Below, piece after piece: positions 28,514-38,032 of a stretch of 64,000 bases of DNA (the first letter of the stretch is position 1; every line of letters begins with the position of its first letter). Both the position numbers and the translations under genes were made by a program. This DNA comes from Grimontia indica (GTDB taxonomy: Bacteria; Pseudomonadota; Gammaproteobacteria; Enterobacterales; Vibrionaceae): NCBI RefSeq assembly GCF_000333895.2, contig NZ_ANFM02000038.1:1-64000 (forward strand), given 5' to 3'. The notes under the pieces were generated by a model. It had not been told where the DNA came from, did not search any database, and worked only from the letters and a program-made list of their open reading frames with translations.

Positions 28514-30457
28514 ATGACCAGACTCTTTATCGCCGAAAAACCCAGCCTAGGCCGCGCGATTGTCGCAGCACTTCCCAAGCCCCACAAAAATCATGAAGGC
28601 TATGTTGTTGCTGGAAATGGCGACACGGTGACATGGTGTATCGGCCATTTGCTCGAGCAGGCAGAGCCTGAGGCTTATGACGAAAAATATAAAACCTGGC
28701 GACTCGACGATCTTCCTATTCTTCCTCAGCAATGGATTTTAAAACCGCGTAAATCTGCCGCCAAACAGCTGGGTGTGGTGAAAAAACTGCTCAAGCAGTT
28801 TGATGAAATCGTGCATGCAGGTGACCCGGATCGCGAAGGTCAACTGCTGGTGGATGAAGTGTTCAGCCACGCCAAGCTTTCTGAAGCCAAGAAAAAACGA
28901 ATCCAGCGTCTGCTGATTAATGACCTGAACACCTCGGCGGTGAAAAAGGCATTGTCAGCCCTGCGCAGCAATATGGAGTTTGTGCCGCTTTCGGTGTCAG
29001 CACTGGCGCGCTCAAGAGCGGATTGGCTCTATGGCATGAACATGTCCCGCGCTTACACTTTACTTGGAAAACAGGCGGGGTATCAGGGGGTGCTTTCCGT
29101 CGGTCGCGTGCAAACACCGGTATTGGGGCTGGTGGTTCGCCGTGATCGCGAAATCGAAGCCTTTATCCCCAAGCCTTTCTATCAATTGGATGCAGTTATC
29201 CCCTACCAAGGTAGCGATATTCTTGCCCGTTGGCAGCCGAGTGAAGCCTGCCAGCCATGGCAGGATGAAGAAGGGCGGGTATTAGCGAGGAATCTGGTCG
29301 AAAACGTCGCGCGTCGTATTGAAGGTCAGCCTGCAACGGTGACCAAATCAGAGCGCAAGACCACCAAACAGTCACCGCCGTTACCTTACAGTCTGTCTGC
29401 GCTGCAAATTGATGCGGCCAAGCGTTTTAATATGAGCGCCGCCGACGTACTGGCCTGTTGTCAGGCCTTGTACGAGAAGCATAAGGTGATCACCTATCCG
29501 CGCTCAGATTGCCGCTATCTCCCTAAAGGCCACTTCAAAGAAGCACAAAGCGTCTCCACCGCGATTGCGAAAACGACTGATGCGTTATCTACCGCGGTCA
29601 ACAATGCCAATCTTTCCCTTAAATCGAAGGCTTGGAATGACAGCAAAGTCGAAGCTCACCACGCGATTATTCCTACGTCGAAAAGTAGTAGCGCCTTGAG
29701 TGGGCGCGAGCGTGATGTTTATGAGCTCATCGCCCGACAGTATCTGATGCAGTTCTATCCTGTCGCAGAGTACACCGAAGCCAAACTGGACTTTGAGATT
29801 GTGGGTGGTCTTTTCATCGCAAAAGGGAAAAAGCTAATGTCTCCGGGGTGGCGAGCACTGCTGTCCCGAGATAAATCAGCGCAAAATGAGGATATCGAAA
29901 GCCTAGTACCACCGCTGGATAAAGGCACTGTATTGACCTGCGCGCGCGGCAATATTAAAGATTGCATGACGGAGCCTCCGCGTTATTTCACAGAAGCGAC
30001 GTTGCTGCAGGCGATGACAGGGATTGCCCGGTTTGTAAAAGACCCATCGCTTAAGAAAATCCTTCGAGATACAGACGGATTGGGAACAGAAGCAACCCGG
30101 GCTGGGATTCTCGATTTGCTGTTCAAACGTAGTCTTCTCTCTCGGGAAGGAAAGCAGATCCGCTCAACTGCTTCTGGAAAAGGCTTGATTGATGCGTTGC
30201 CTGAGAAAGCAGCCTATCCGGATATGACGGCGCAATGGGAACGCCAGCTTCATGACATGGCAGAAAAGAAAGGGGCTTATCAACCTTTTATGACTGCATT
30301 GGAGTCCGAGTTAAATGTGCTGATGCAAACCGTCAGACATGGCTCAGTGCCGGATAGCCTTCGCTCTCTGCCAGCACAGCCTAACCGATTCAAGAAAGGA
30401 AGAGGTGGGAAAAGTAGGGCACCTGCCAAGAAGCGCCGTTATAAAACAAAGGCCTGA
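28514..30457 (+). CDS. topB: DNA topoisomerase III
   Basis: Type IA topoisomerase that unlinks precatenanes and recombination intermediates, often with RecQ. 647 residues from ATG 28514 (MTRLFIAEKPSLGR), matching the E. coli start; the frame opens earlier at GTG 28484. Toprim domain at the N-terminus (EKPSLG, DPDREGQ); active-site tyrosine in ITYPRSDCRYLP (about residue 327); a short basic C-terminus (KKGRGGKSRAPAKKRRYKTK) likely binds DNA. Its 3' end overlaps the convergent GGDEF gene by 19 bp. A LexA-like box lies upstream. Confidence 0.96.
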   Translation: MTRLFIAEKPSLGRAIVAALPKPHKNHEGYVVAGNGDTVTWCIGHLLEQAEPEAYDEKYKTWRLDDLPILPQQWILKPRKSAAKQLGVVKKLLKQFDEIVHAGDPDREGQLLVDEVFSHAKLSEAKKKRIQRLLINDLNTSAVKKALSALRSNMEFVPLSVSALARSRADWLYGMNMSRAYTLLGKQAGYQGVLSVGRVQTPVLGLVVRRDREIEAFIPKPFYQLDAVIPYQGSDILARWQPSEACQPWQDEEGRVLARNLVENVARRIEGQPATVTKSERKTTKQSPPLPYSLSALQIDAAKRFNMSAADVLACCQALYEKHKVITYPRSDCRYLPKGHFKEAQSVSTAIAKTTDALSTAVNNANLSLKSKAWNDSKVEAHHAIIPTSKSSSALSGRERDVYELIARQYLMQFYPVAEYTEAKLDFEIVGGLFIAKGKKLMSPGWRALLSRDKSAQNEDIESLVPPLDKGTVLTCARGNIKDCMTEPPRYFTEATLLQAMTGIARFVKDPSLKKILRDTDGLGTEATRAGILDLLFKRSLLSREGKQIRSTASGKGLIDALPEKAAYPDMTAQWERQLHDMAEKKGAYQPFMTALESELNVLMQTVRHGSVPDSLRSLPAQPNRFKKGRGGKSRAPAKKRRYKTKA

Positions 30458-32040
30458 TTTTTCCCTGCGTTCTTCGCCTCATAGAGCGCGACATCGGCGT
30501 CAATGAACAGCTGTTGCTGATTATTGGGCTTTTCTGGAATGGTGGTTTTGCCGCCCGCGCTGATGGTAACTATCGGCGCGACGGGTGAGTCACCGTGCGG
30601 TATCTCTAGTTTGCGTACGGCTTCCAGTGCGCGGTTAGCCACAGATATTGCATTCTCTCGGTTACTGCCCGGCAACAGGAAGACGAACTCTTCACCACCG
30701 AATCTCGCCAATAATGCGCCAGCACGTCGTTCGACCTGGCTGAGCGCTTCAGCCACTTTCGTCAAACACTGGTCGCCTAAGGCATGGCCGTATTTGTCGT
30801 TGTATTGCTTAAAGTGGTCGATATCGACAATCAAAATGGTCAGTGGAGTTTGGTAGCGAAGGGCGCGACGCCATTCCTCTTCCAGTCGCTCATCCAGCAT
30901 CCGGCGATTTGGTACTTGTGTCAGACTGTCTTCTCGGGAAATCTGATTCAAGCGCTTATTGGCTTCTTCCAGCTGCGCTGTGCGCTCTGCCACGCGGTGT
31001 TCCAGTGACAGATTGAGGGCTTTCAGATCATCTTGTGCACGACGTTGGATGAGGTGCTGTGACATAGTGACCCCAAGGAGCTTCAGAAGCTCGCTGTGGT
31101 AACTTTTCAGTGGTGTTCCAGATATTAGGTTGTCACAGGCAATCCAACCAATTGGATCGTCACCATCCCATAGCGAAATGGTGGCATTCCAACCCGTCCC
31201 AACGACTTTGTTGTCATGATAGAGCTCACAGCCTTCATTGATGGTGATATGGCGCTTCTTATCAAGTGTGGTTTTGGCGTGGTAGTGCTCATGAATCGCC
31301 GTGCAATACCATTGCTCATTGGTCACGGTTCCGTTGATATCTGTTCCATAGGTCCCGCGCAACAAACCAGTATGGCTATTGAGAAGGAAAATCGCCATGC
31401 GGTCAAAATCGAGAGCATGAATACACTCATAAACCGCTGTATGAAGCATGTTATCAAGCGAATGGGCGTGCCAGAGTCGCAACGAGATTTTATGTAGGAT
31501 ATGGAGTTGTTCTAAAAGTCCCTTTTGTGAGCAGACTTCTTGCACCAGTTTCTTTTCGGTTTTTTTATGATTGGCTTTTTCAAAAGCTAGGAACTGGCGT
31601 TGCAGGTGGCTGTCGAGTACACCTGAAAGCATCAATGCCAATAGTGTTTTAGCTTTGGCATCAACATGAATTTCTTTTTTGGTTGAAAGCAGCAAACCAG
31701 CCGATTGTGTGCCACGAATATTGAGTGGGAGTACCCAGCAATACTGCCCCTGTTGCTGCAAAGGCGCGTCAGTGTCCAATAGGTTGAAGAGAAGGGATTG
31801 ATCCTCTTCGTTTAATGCCATGGCAGGTGAAGAGACTTGATGGTGATCGGCGCGAATATCTGCGATCTGGCTCCAGTTTGCGCTTTCAGTGTCTTTGAGA
31901 AGAACTTGGCAGCGGACATCGTCAGCAAGGAGGCATAAAGTCTGGCCCAGGGCTGCACAGAATGCATCCAGATTTTCTTGCGGACAAATCGCTTCGCCTG
32001 CTTTCAGGCAGAATGCGTAATCCAAAGCAATCATGCCCAT
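30439..32040 (-). CDS. Diguanylate cyclase with GAF-like sensor region
   Basis: A 533-residue soluble GGDEF protein predicted to make cyclic-di-GMP from GTP. Two GAF-like regions (about 10-145 and 175-325) are joined by a helix, and a coiled coil (HRVAERTAQLEEANKRLNQ, about 345-370) leads into the GGDEF domain. The active site is GGEEF, with the NRRMLDERL and DHFKQYND motifs intact. The inhibitory RxxD I-site before GGEEF is absent (RAGA here), so product inhibition may be lost. No membrane helix is visible. It ends inside topB on the other strand, with no separate terminator. Confidence 0.93.
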   Translation of the reverse strand: MGMIALDYAFCLKAGEAICPQENLDAFCAALGQTLCLLADDVRCQVLLKDTESANWSQIADIRADHHQVSSPAMALNEEDQSLLFNLLDTDAPLQQQGQYCWVLPLNIRGTQSAGLLLSTKKEIHVDAKAKTLLALMLSGVLDSHLQRQFLAFEKANHKKTEKKLVQEVCSQKGLLEQLHILHKISLRLWHAHSLDNMLHTAVYECIHALDFDRMAIFLLNSHTGLLRGTYGTDINGTVTNEQWYCTAIHEHYHAKTTLDKKRHITINEGCELYHDNKVVGTGWNATISLWDGDDPIGWIACDNLISGTPLKSYHSELLKLLGVTMSQHLIQRRAQDDLKALNLSLEHRVAERTAQLEEANKRLNQISREDSLTQVPNRRMLDERLEEEWRRALRYQTPLTILIVDIDHFKQYNDKYGHALGDQCLTKVAEALSQVERRAGALLARFGGEEFVFLLPGSNRENAISVANRALEAVRKLEIPHGDSPVAPIVTISAGGKTTIPEKPNNQQQLFIDADVALYEAKNAGKNQAFVL

Positions 32041-32252
32041 GACTCCCTTATGACTGGCTACTGACGAAAAATGTGATTTTAGTTCTAATCTTTAGATGGC
32101 CAGTATGACAGTAATCGCCATTAGCAATGTCTAAATTTCCCTCATCTTCGACAGACTTCACAAGGGAGTTTAAGGGTCTGTGATGCCCGTAATGTGTTTG
32201 TTCTCTGTATGGTTATTTGTTTGATATAACGGTAAAAACTCTTGGTTTTTTG

Positions 32253-33011
32253 TTAGCTCGAGTACGCAAAAATAACGCCAGCAAGTGTCATCAAAAACAG
32301 GAACCACTTGAGGAGTTTAGGGTCTGCTTTAATGGCAAACTTCACGGCCAACCAAGCACCAAACATGGATCCCAACGCAAGCAGCAAGCCGGGTAACCAG
32401 AGAATTAAATCCTGCCAGATGAAGATAGCGAGCGAGACGGAAGTAAACGCTAACGTACAGACGAGCTTTAAGGCGTTACCGCGCACGAGATCATAGCGAA
32501 GCGTCCCACACAGCGCAGCGATCAGCACAAACCCGACACCCGCTTGAACAAATCCACCGTAGAAACCCGCGATGGCAAGTCCAACCCAGGCTGCTGGTGT
32601 GTCCTTCACTTTACGTGCAAGCTCTCCTTCATTGGGCATGACTGCCTGAGGTTTTACCAGCATGATAAATGCCATTAAGAGCATGGTGCCGAGAAGGAGT
32701 GGTTTGATGATTGAAGAGGGCAGCCAGGCTGCTGCTCCAGCACCCACTGCGCCACCAATCAGGGTTGGGATAAGAATAGGCAGCAGGTCATGGCCATCCA
32801 GACGCTTATGATGGCGAAATCCTGCAACGCCGGAAACACTTTGCATAAAAACGCCGACACGGTTGGTGGCATTGGCCACTTCCGCTGGCATGCCCAGCAC
32901 GATTAACGCAGGAATGGTGAGGTTTGAGCCACCGCCAGCCAGTGTATTGATAATGCCTGCAACAAAGCCAAGCACAACCAGCAAAGCGCCAAACTCGATA
33001 GAGACGTCCAT
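32253..33011 (-). CDS. TSUP-family permease (TauE/SafE-like)
   Basis: A 252-residue inner-membrane protein with about seven or eight hydrophobic segments and the TSUP-family start GFVAGIINTLAGGGSNLTIPAL. Such proteins export or import sulfite, sulfonates or related anions; the closest familiar relative is YfcA. ATG at 33011. It stands alone between the GGDEF gene and the tRNA, and nothing in the context identifies the substrate. Confidence 0.9.
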   Translation of the reverse strand: MDVSIEFGALLVVLGFVAGIINTLAGGGSNLTIPALIVLGMPAEVANATNRVGVFMQSVSGVAGFRHHKRLDGHDLLPILIPTLIGGAVGAGAAAWLPSSIIKPLLLGTMLLMAFIMLVKPQAVMPNEGELARKVKDTPAAWVGLAIAGFYGGFVQAGVGFVLIAALCGTLRYDLVRGNALKLVCTLAFTSVSLAIFIWQDLILWLPGLLLALGSMFGAWLAVKFAIKADPKLLKWFLFLMTLAGVIFAYSS

Positions 33012-33068
33012 TTCGCTATCCAGATAATTTCAATAGGGAAATGAATACTAACCAAGAACATGGCTACG

Positions 33069-33098
33069 AAAAAGCCCGCAGCTAAAAAGCTGCGGGCT
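33069..33098 (-). terminator. tRNA-Pro transcript terminator
   Basis: 11-bp perfect stem AGCCCGCAGCT-tttt-AGCTGCGGGCT on the minus strand followed by TTTTT. Confidence 0.93.
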
Positions 33099-33110
33099 CA
33101 TATCGATAGA

Positions 33111-33187
33111 TGGTCGGTCTGAGAGGATTTGAACCTCCGACCCCTGACACCCCATGACAGTGCGCTACCAAGCTGCGCTACAGACCG
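33111..33187 (-). tRNA. proL: tRNA-Pro (GGG)
   Basis: 77-nt tRNA including the encoded CCA. The minus strand folds into a full cloverleaf: acceptor stem CGGTCTG/CAGACCG, D-arm with GCGC/GCGC, anticodon loop ATGGGGT with anticodon GGG, and T-arm GGAGGTTCAAATCCTCT. It closely resembles E. coli proL. A strong terminator lies 13 bp downstream. Confidence 0.96.
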
Positions 33188-33271
33188 ACACTATGGATTC
33201 ATGGTACGAACACAGTATTTAGCTGTCAATCGCCTTTCTTTATTAAATCCGCGAATTTCAATCGTTTGGCT

Positions 33272-33297
33272 AAAAAGAAGCCAGCTTATCGCTGGCT
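33272..33297 (-). terminator. yejM terminator
   Basis: Minus-strand stem AGCCAGC-gataa-GCTGGCT followed by TCTTTTTA. Confidence 0.82.
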
Positions 33298-33303
33298 GCT
33301 CTG

Positions 33304-35178
33304 TTAGTTTTCTTCGGGATGATAGAAGCGCTTCAACTCGTGCATCACCTGCATCAGTACAGAAAGCTGAGGTTTGCCTTCCGGTTGCAGCTTGTAGTTG
33401 CTGTCATACACGCGATAGTTTCCGAACTTGTCCACCACCGTGGTTTTGTCAGGCTGAACCACGACGATGTCACGACTGTCACCAGCGATTACCCATTTTC
33501 TTGGCTTATCGGAAAGCTCGAATAGGTTCATGCCACTGGTATAGTTGGTCGAAGGGCTGTCAACCGCCAGCATGGACTCCATCAATGTTGGAACGATATC
33601 CAAATGCGAGCTGTAAACATCGACTTGGCGGGGTTCCTGATTTGGCCAGTGCATGATCAGAGGAACCTGCAGCTGATACTTACTGTAGTTGGTGTTTGCG
33701 CCCCAGCTGTTGGATCCGGTTTCGTTAAATTCAGTGCCGTGGTTAGATGTAATGATCACCACGGTGTTATCGAGCTGGCCGTTTGCTTCTAAAGTGTCGA
33801 GCATTTCACCCAACAAGGTATCCACGTAATATGCGGCATTGTTATAGCTGTTTTTCAGCACCAGCGAGGTTTGTTCGCCTACGCTTGCCATATCGTTGTC
33901 GAGTGATGGCTGGAACGGACGCTCATAGTCACCACCTTGTTCGTAATCAGTGACACTTTTGAGTTCCAGATAAGCGAACCAAGGTTGTTTCACATCACCG
34001 GCTTTGATCCACTCGTCGAGATTGTCTGCGGCAATATGGTCAGCCACCCAGGTTTCCGACGCTTTGACATTTGACGCTTGCTCAAGGTGCTTACCAAAAA
34101 TGCTCTGATAATAGATCGGGTTGTCGAAGTTATCAGCGCTGAAAAGACCGAAACGGTAGTTGCGCTTATCCATCGTATCAATCAGCAATGGACTTAAACC
34201 TTCCGTTCGCGCGCTTTGTGCATAGCTGCCAGGCAAGCCGTAAAACAGGCCAAAAATTCCTGCCATCGCATCATTGCTGGAACTGTAATGATGGGTATAT
34301 TTCAGATTGCTGTTAGCAAACTGATTCAGGTTTGGCATTACAACCGGGTCAAGCATGTCTGCTCGCAAGCTTTCCACCATCACCACAAGCAGGTTAGGGC
34401 TAAAGCTTTGTGCGTTGGCGGAAAACGAGAGTTTCTCCAACGGATAGCGAATCACTTCGCTTTCCTGATCGCCAATGGCATCTTTGCGGCGTTGATATTC
34501 TTGACGGTCAAGTAGCCCGTACTTCTCCATGAAGGTTTTCGCCGTCATTGGATAGGAAACCGGGAAATTGGAGCGTTGCGCAGTCACCGGGCTGTAAATG
34601 AAAGCATCTGCCCAGATATGGATGAGATGGCTTCCGATAAAGCAGATCGCGAACACGCTGGCGATAGGCACACCGACGCGTTTGCGGGAAAGCTTACGGA
34701 GTTTTCGCCAGACCCATTCCGAAATGATGAGTTCCAGCAGGAAGATAGCGGGCACGACCACAAACAAGTATTGCCAGTGGGCGTTCATGTCCGTTTTTTC
34801 GCCACTGAGCAGCAATTCCCACACCAAAGGATTCAGGTGGAGATGCATGGTCTCATAGGCGTAGATGTCCAACAGCAGGATGGTCATACCTGCCGTGGCA
34901 ACCAGAACAGCAAATAGCCTCATCAACCGCTGGGAAGGGATAATGAAGCTAGCTGGGAAGATAACCAGTATGTAGAGGGCGAAAACCAGAAAACCGAAGT
35001 GACCGATCCATGTCAGCAATTGATAGGTTTGACCTAGTAAAGTCTCTGGCCAGCCTGACTGAGCGATATAGCGAGTGCCCAGCAACATGGCTGCGATAAT
35101 GTTGAAAAAGCTGAACCAGTGCCCCCAGCTCACGAGCTGGGAGACTTTATCCCTGTAGGTGTTTCCGCTGTCTACCAT
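33304..35178 (-). CDS. yejM: Inner-membrane sulfatase-like protein YejM/PbgA (LapC)
   Basis: A 624-residue inner-membrane protein with five N-terminal helices (about 20-210, DUF3413) and a periplasmic sulfatase-fold domain (about 260-600). In enterobacteria the homologue (PbgA/LapC) senses periplasmic LPS and controls LpxC turnover through LapB. The domain keeps the VVMVESLRADM and SNHGTEFNET motifs of the fold. Whether the LPS-sensing role holds here is inference. ATG at 35178. It follows yejL by 53 bp and ends with its own terminator. Confidence 0.93.
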   Translation of the reverse strand: MVDSGNTYRDKVSQLVSWGHWFSFFNIIAAMLLGTRYIAQSGWPETLLGQTYQLLTWIGHFGFLVFALYILVIFPASFIIPSQRLMRLFAVLVATAGMTILLLDIYAYETMHLHLNPLVWELLLSGEKTDMNAHWQYLFVVVPAIFLLELIISEWVWRKLRKLSRKRVGVPIASVFAICFIGSHLIHIWADAFIYSPVTAQRSNFPVSYPMTAKTFMEKYGLLDRQEYQRRKDAIGDQESEVIRYPLEKLSFSANAQSFSPNLLVVMVESLRADMLDPVVMPNLNQFANSNLKYTHHYSSSNDAMAGIFGLFYGLPGSYAQSARTEGLSPLLIDTMDKRNYRFGLFSADNFDNPIYYQSIFGKHLEQASNVKASETWVADHIAADNLDEWIKAGDVKQPWFAYLELKSVTDYEQGGDYERPFQPSLDNDMASVGEQTSLVLKNSYNNAAYYVDTLLGEMLDTLEANGQLDNTVVIITSNHGTEFNETGSNSWGANTNYSKYQLQVPLIMHWPNQEPRQVDVYSSHLDIVPTLMESMLAVDSPSTNYTSGMNLFELSDKPRKWVIAGDSRDIVVVQPDKTTVVDKFGNYRVYDSNYKLQPEGKPQLSVLMQVMHELKRFYHPEEN

Positions 35179-35231
35179 ATATGGTTAATTCTTCTCTTTA
35201 TTCTACTGCACGTCATTTTTGACGCGGCTTA

Positions 35232-35450
35232 TTACTCTGTATCGATTGAAGACAGCAGAGCTTGAGCAAATTTTTCAGCGATCAGTTGACGCTGAGCCGC
35301 TGGCAAGTTGTTGTTAATGATGTTGGTAGCAATATTACCAACAACCATCAGCGACAGATCAGTAGATACTTTGTGCTTTTCAAGAACATTGACCACATCG
35401 TTCAGGATCTGTTCAACGTTTTTATCTTGATATTTAGAAGTAACAGGCAT
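35232..35450 (-). CDS. yejL: UPF0352 protein YejL
   Basis: A 72-residue helical UPF0352 protein ([19 protein letters not shown]) of unknown function. It is conserved between yejK and yejM in E. coli and Vibrionaceae, and that order is kept here: yejK runs the other way and yejL-yejM form a unit. ATG at 35450. Confidence 0.93.
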   Translation of the reverse strand: MPVTSKYQDKNVEQILNDVVNVLEKHKVSTDLSLMVVGNIATNIINNNLPAAQRQLIAEKFAQALLSSIDTE

Positions 35451-35526
35451 AGAAACTCTTGTCTTGTGTCAGGAGAAGCCGCGTATAATACCCCACACTC
35501 TAGTCCGACGAAAAATGTTTTCAATT

Positions 35527-36540
35527 ATGAGCCTCACGCTTTCAAACGTTATTCTTCATCAAATCAAAAAAGAGGGTGAAGACACGCTGGTTGTTCAACT
35601 GAGAGATCAACTGTTAACTCATTCACCTTCCACGGAAAATCTTATCAGCGAAATCCATCGCGTGTACAACGCGAAGGCAGGAAAAGGTTTCGGTCAGTTT
35701 GCTGAAGAAAGTGAGTTTTGTGGCTGGTTGAAGGCCAGTCGCAAGCAAGAAATGGACTTTCTGACGTTTTCTTCCCAGTCTGCCGAGCGTCTGAAAACCG
35801 AATTGTCGAAGTATCCTTTTGCCGAAGAAGGGGTTCTGGTGATCGCTGAGTACCGCTCTCTGGCGACAGAATATCTCTTTATCGGATTGTTAGAATCAAA
35901 ATCCAGTATGAAAGTCACGGATGATTTGGAAATCAGCAGCACAGATTATCTGGATGTCGCCAAGATGGATATCGCCGCACGTATTGACCTCTCTACCTGG
36001 GAGAGTGACGCAGAATCTAATCGCTACCTGACCTATGTAAAAGGACGAGTTGGCCGCAAGGTTGCCGACTTTTTCCTTGATTTTATGCAGGCCGAAGTCG
36101 GCATGGATACCAAGCAGCAAAATCTGGTACTGATGCAGGCGGTGGAAGATTATTGTGCGGATTCTCGTCTGGATAAAGAAGAGAAGCAGCAATATCGTAA
36201 GCAGGTTTATGACTACTGTAACGGCCAGCTGCAATCTGGCGATGAAGTGGTGGTAAAAGAGTTGGCGGGTGAACTGCCACAAAACGATCAAGGCGTGGAT
36301 TTCTACCAGTTTGCCTCTGAACAAGGCTATGAACTGGAAGAGAGTTTTCCAGCAGACCGTACGTCGATGCGTAAACTGACCAAGTTTGTGGGCGGCGGCG
36401 GCGGCTTGTCGATCAACTTTGACAGCATGCTTTTAGGCGAACGTGTTTTCTACGACCAAGAAACCGACACGCTGACGATCAAAGGAACGCCACCGAATCT
36501 GCGTGATCAGTTAACCCGCCGGCTGAACGTCGACGAGTAA
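35527..36540 (+). CDS. yejK: Nucleoid-associated protein YejK (NdpA)
   Basis: A 337-residue nucleoid-associated NdpA-family protein. In E. coli and Pseudomonas it associates with the chromosome and interacts with topoisomerases. I use ATG 35527 (MSLTLSNVILHQI), which matches the E. coli start; the frame continues upstream to a weaker start at 35464. Conserved segments include YLTFVKGRVGRKVADFF-like (YLTYVKGRVGRKV), GYELEESFPADR and LTIKGTPPNLRDQL. It is divergent from yejL over about 76 bp. Confidence 0.94.
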   Translation: MSLTLSNVILHQIKKEGEDTLVVQLRDQLLTHSPSTENLISEIHRVYNAKAGKGFGQFAEESEFCGWLKASRKQEMDFLTFSSQSAERLKTELSKYPFAEEGVLVIAEYRSLATEYLFIGLLESKSSMKVTDDLEISSTDYLDVAKMDIAARIDLSTWESDAESNRYLTYVKGRVGRKVADFFLDFMQAEVGMDTKQQNLVLMQAVEDYCADSRLDKEEKQQYRKQVYDYCNGQLQSGDEVVVKELAGELPQNDQGVDFYQFASEQGYELEESFPADRTSMRKLTKFVGGGGGLSINFDSMLLGERVFYDQETDTLTIKGTPPNLRDQLTRRLNVDE

Positions 36541-36597
36541 GCCAGATGAGCGTCATGGTGCAATGGAATTTGCGCCATGGTGTTCTTGGCACTGCAA

Positions 36598-36621
36598 GTT
36601 TGCAAGTCTTTGTTTGCAAAC
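36598..36621. repeat. Direct repeat upstream of phosphorelay operon
   Basis: GTTTGCAA occurs at 36598-36605 and again at 36612-36619, 14 bp apart; the second copy is part of the palindrome GTTTGCAAAC. Possible operator for the HPt-kinase pair, about 105 bp upstream. Confidence 0.35.
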
Positions 36622-36724
36622 CAAGACAAATTGCCTAACTTATAAGAAACTGCAGTAAATACTTAAAATGACATGACTTTCGTTCCTGCTGTTGGGAAAC
36701 GCATTGCAAGACAAAGGATTGATT

Positions 36725-38023
36725 GTGACATCACTGCCCGAAAGACTTCTGCAAACTAAATCTTCTCTATTTTCAGGCAACCTTTTCGCTGGTCATAAAT
36801 GGCTGTCGATCCTACTTTGGATTGGTTTCGGAGTGTCATTGGCCTATGCCTTGATCTCTTATTCAGACATGAACCACACCCGGGACCACGCAGGACATGT
36901 GGTTAAGCTTAATAATGCGGCCCAGCAACTGAGACAAACCGTTTCTGCCTCAATGATCAACCAAAGCGATGAGTTGGTTCAGTTGGAAAAAGAGGTTCAG
37001 CACTTTCGTTATCTGTTGCTTCGTACTAAATCCCACACCATTGAAGACAGCTGGGAAGATATTCAAAACACCTTGCTTGAAGCCGATGCGTTTGTTGAAG
37101 ACGTTGATAACCTGCTCGCCTCGATTTACTCGATTTCTTCTGTCACCAAACAACTTAAACAACTTCACGATGGAACCAGAACGCCAGAGTTAAAGCGCCT
37201 TCTCCAAAGGATAAGTAGCTACTTATTGTTTGAACTCCATGGCCTGAATGATTCACTGGAGCGCAATAGAATCGCCCGTTTCAACGGGTACATCAGACAG
37301 TTGGAGTCAGAGTTTTCGAAAATGCCCGAAGGGATGACGCGTAGCGAACTGTTCACGCTGTACACGGGTCTTGAGCGACTGAACCGTCAGCTAGAGAGTG
37401 TGGATGCGGTGATCAATCACAAGTTTGTGCGCTCCATTACCCAGCTGCAAAGTTACTGGACGACCCGCACGCTCTTGCTTCTGGACAACACAATGACGGC
37501 GATGTTCGTTGGATTTGGTTTTCTCGTCGGACTCATTTTGCTCAGTGCCCGGAAAGAAGAGAGCAGCGTCGCGAATGGAGCGGTGAATCCATCTAAATCC
37601 CAAAAAGTGAAGGCCGAGAAGAAACCATCTGAAGGCGCTGGCGTATTCACCTTTGTTGAGCCCGATGAGCCACTTTTCGAACCTACGGTGTTGAAAGAAC
37701 AACTGGATGAAGACGAAGACGCCATTGAAGCCGTACTCACCATGTTTGTTGCTGAGCACCAAAACGACGGAAAAACCTTGCGTAAGCACTTTGAAGCCAA
37801 AGAACTGGCCCGAGCCCGTAGTCTTATTCATAACGTGAAAGGGGTGTCAGGTAATATTGGTGCGTTAGCGCTGCAGGCGCTCTGTACTCATGCTGATTCC
37901 CGTCTGCGCAAGGGCGAGTGGATTGATGAGAACGAAGTGAAGCATTTTGAAAAGCTCCTGAGTGTCACCATTCAATCGGTTCTCAAAGAGATGGAAAACG
38001 CTCACCGAACCACGGCATCTTGA
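36725..38023 (+). CDS. Membrane-anchored HPt-domain protein
   Basis: A 432-residue protein with two transmembrane helices (about 25-48 and 255-275) enclosing a 200-residue, mostly helical periplasmic domain, a charged linker, and a C-terminal histidine phosphotransfer domain (about 345-430). The phosphorylatable residue is H369 in SLIHNVKGVSGNIGA. I choose GTG 36725 because AAAGGA lies 6 nt upstream; the frame opens earlier at TTG 36692. The next gene starts 10 bp on and encodes a hybrid kinase, so phosphate should pass from its receiver domain to H369 and on to a response regulator not encoded nearby. Confidence 0.85.
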   Translation: MTSLPERLLQTKSSLFSGNLFAGHKWLSILLWIGFGVSLAYALISYSDMNHTRDHAGHVVKLNNAAQQLRQTVSASMINQSDELVQLEKEVQHFRYLLLRTKSHTIEDSWEDIQNTLLEADAFVEDVDNLLASIYSISSVTKQLKQLHDGTRTPELKRLLQRISSYLLFELHGLNDSLERNRIARFNGYIRQLESEFSKMPEGMTRSELFTLYTGLERLNRQLESVDAVINHKFVRSITQLQSYWTTRTLLLLDNTMTAMFVGFGFLVGLILLSARKEESSVANGAVNPSKSQKVKAEKKPSEGAGVFTFVEPDEPLFEPTVLKEQLDEDEDAIEAVLTMFVAEHQNDGKTLRKHFEAKELARARSLIHNVKGVSGNIGALALQALCTHADSRLRKGEWIDENEVKHFEKLLSVTIQSVLKEMENAHRTTAS

Positions 38024-38032
38024 GGAAGCAGC

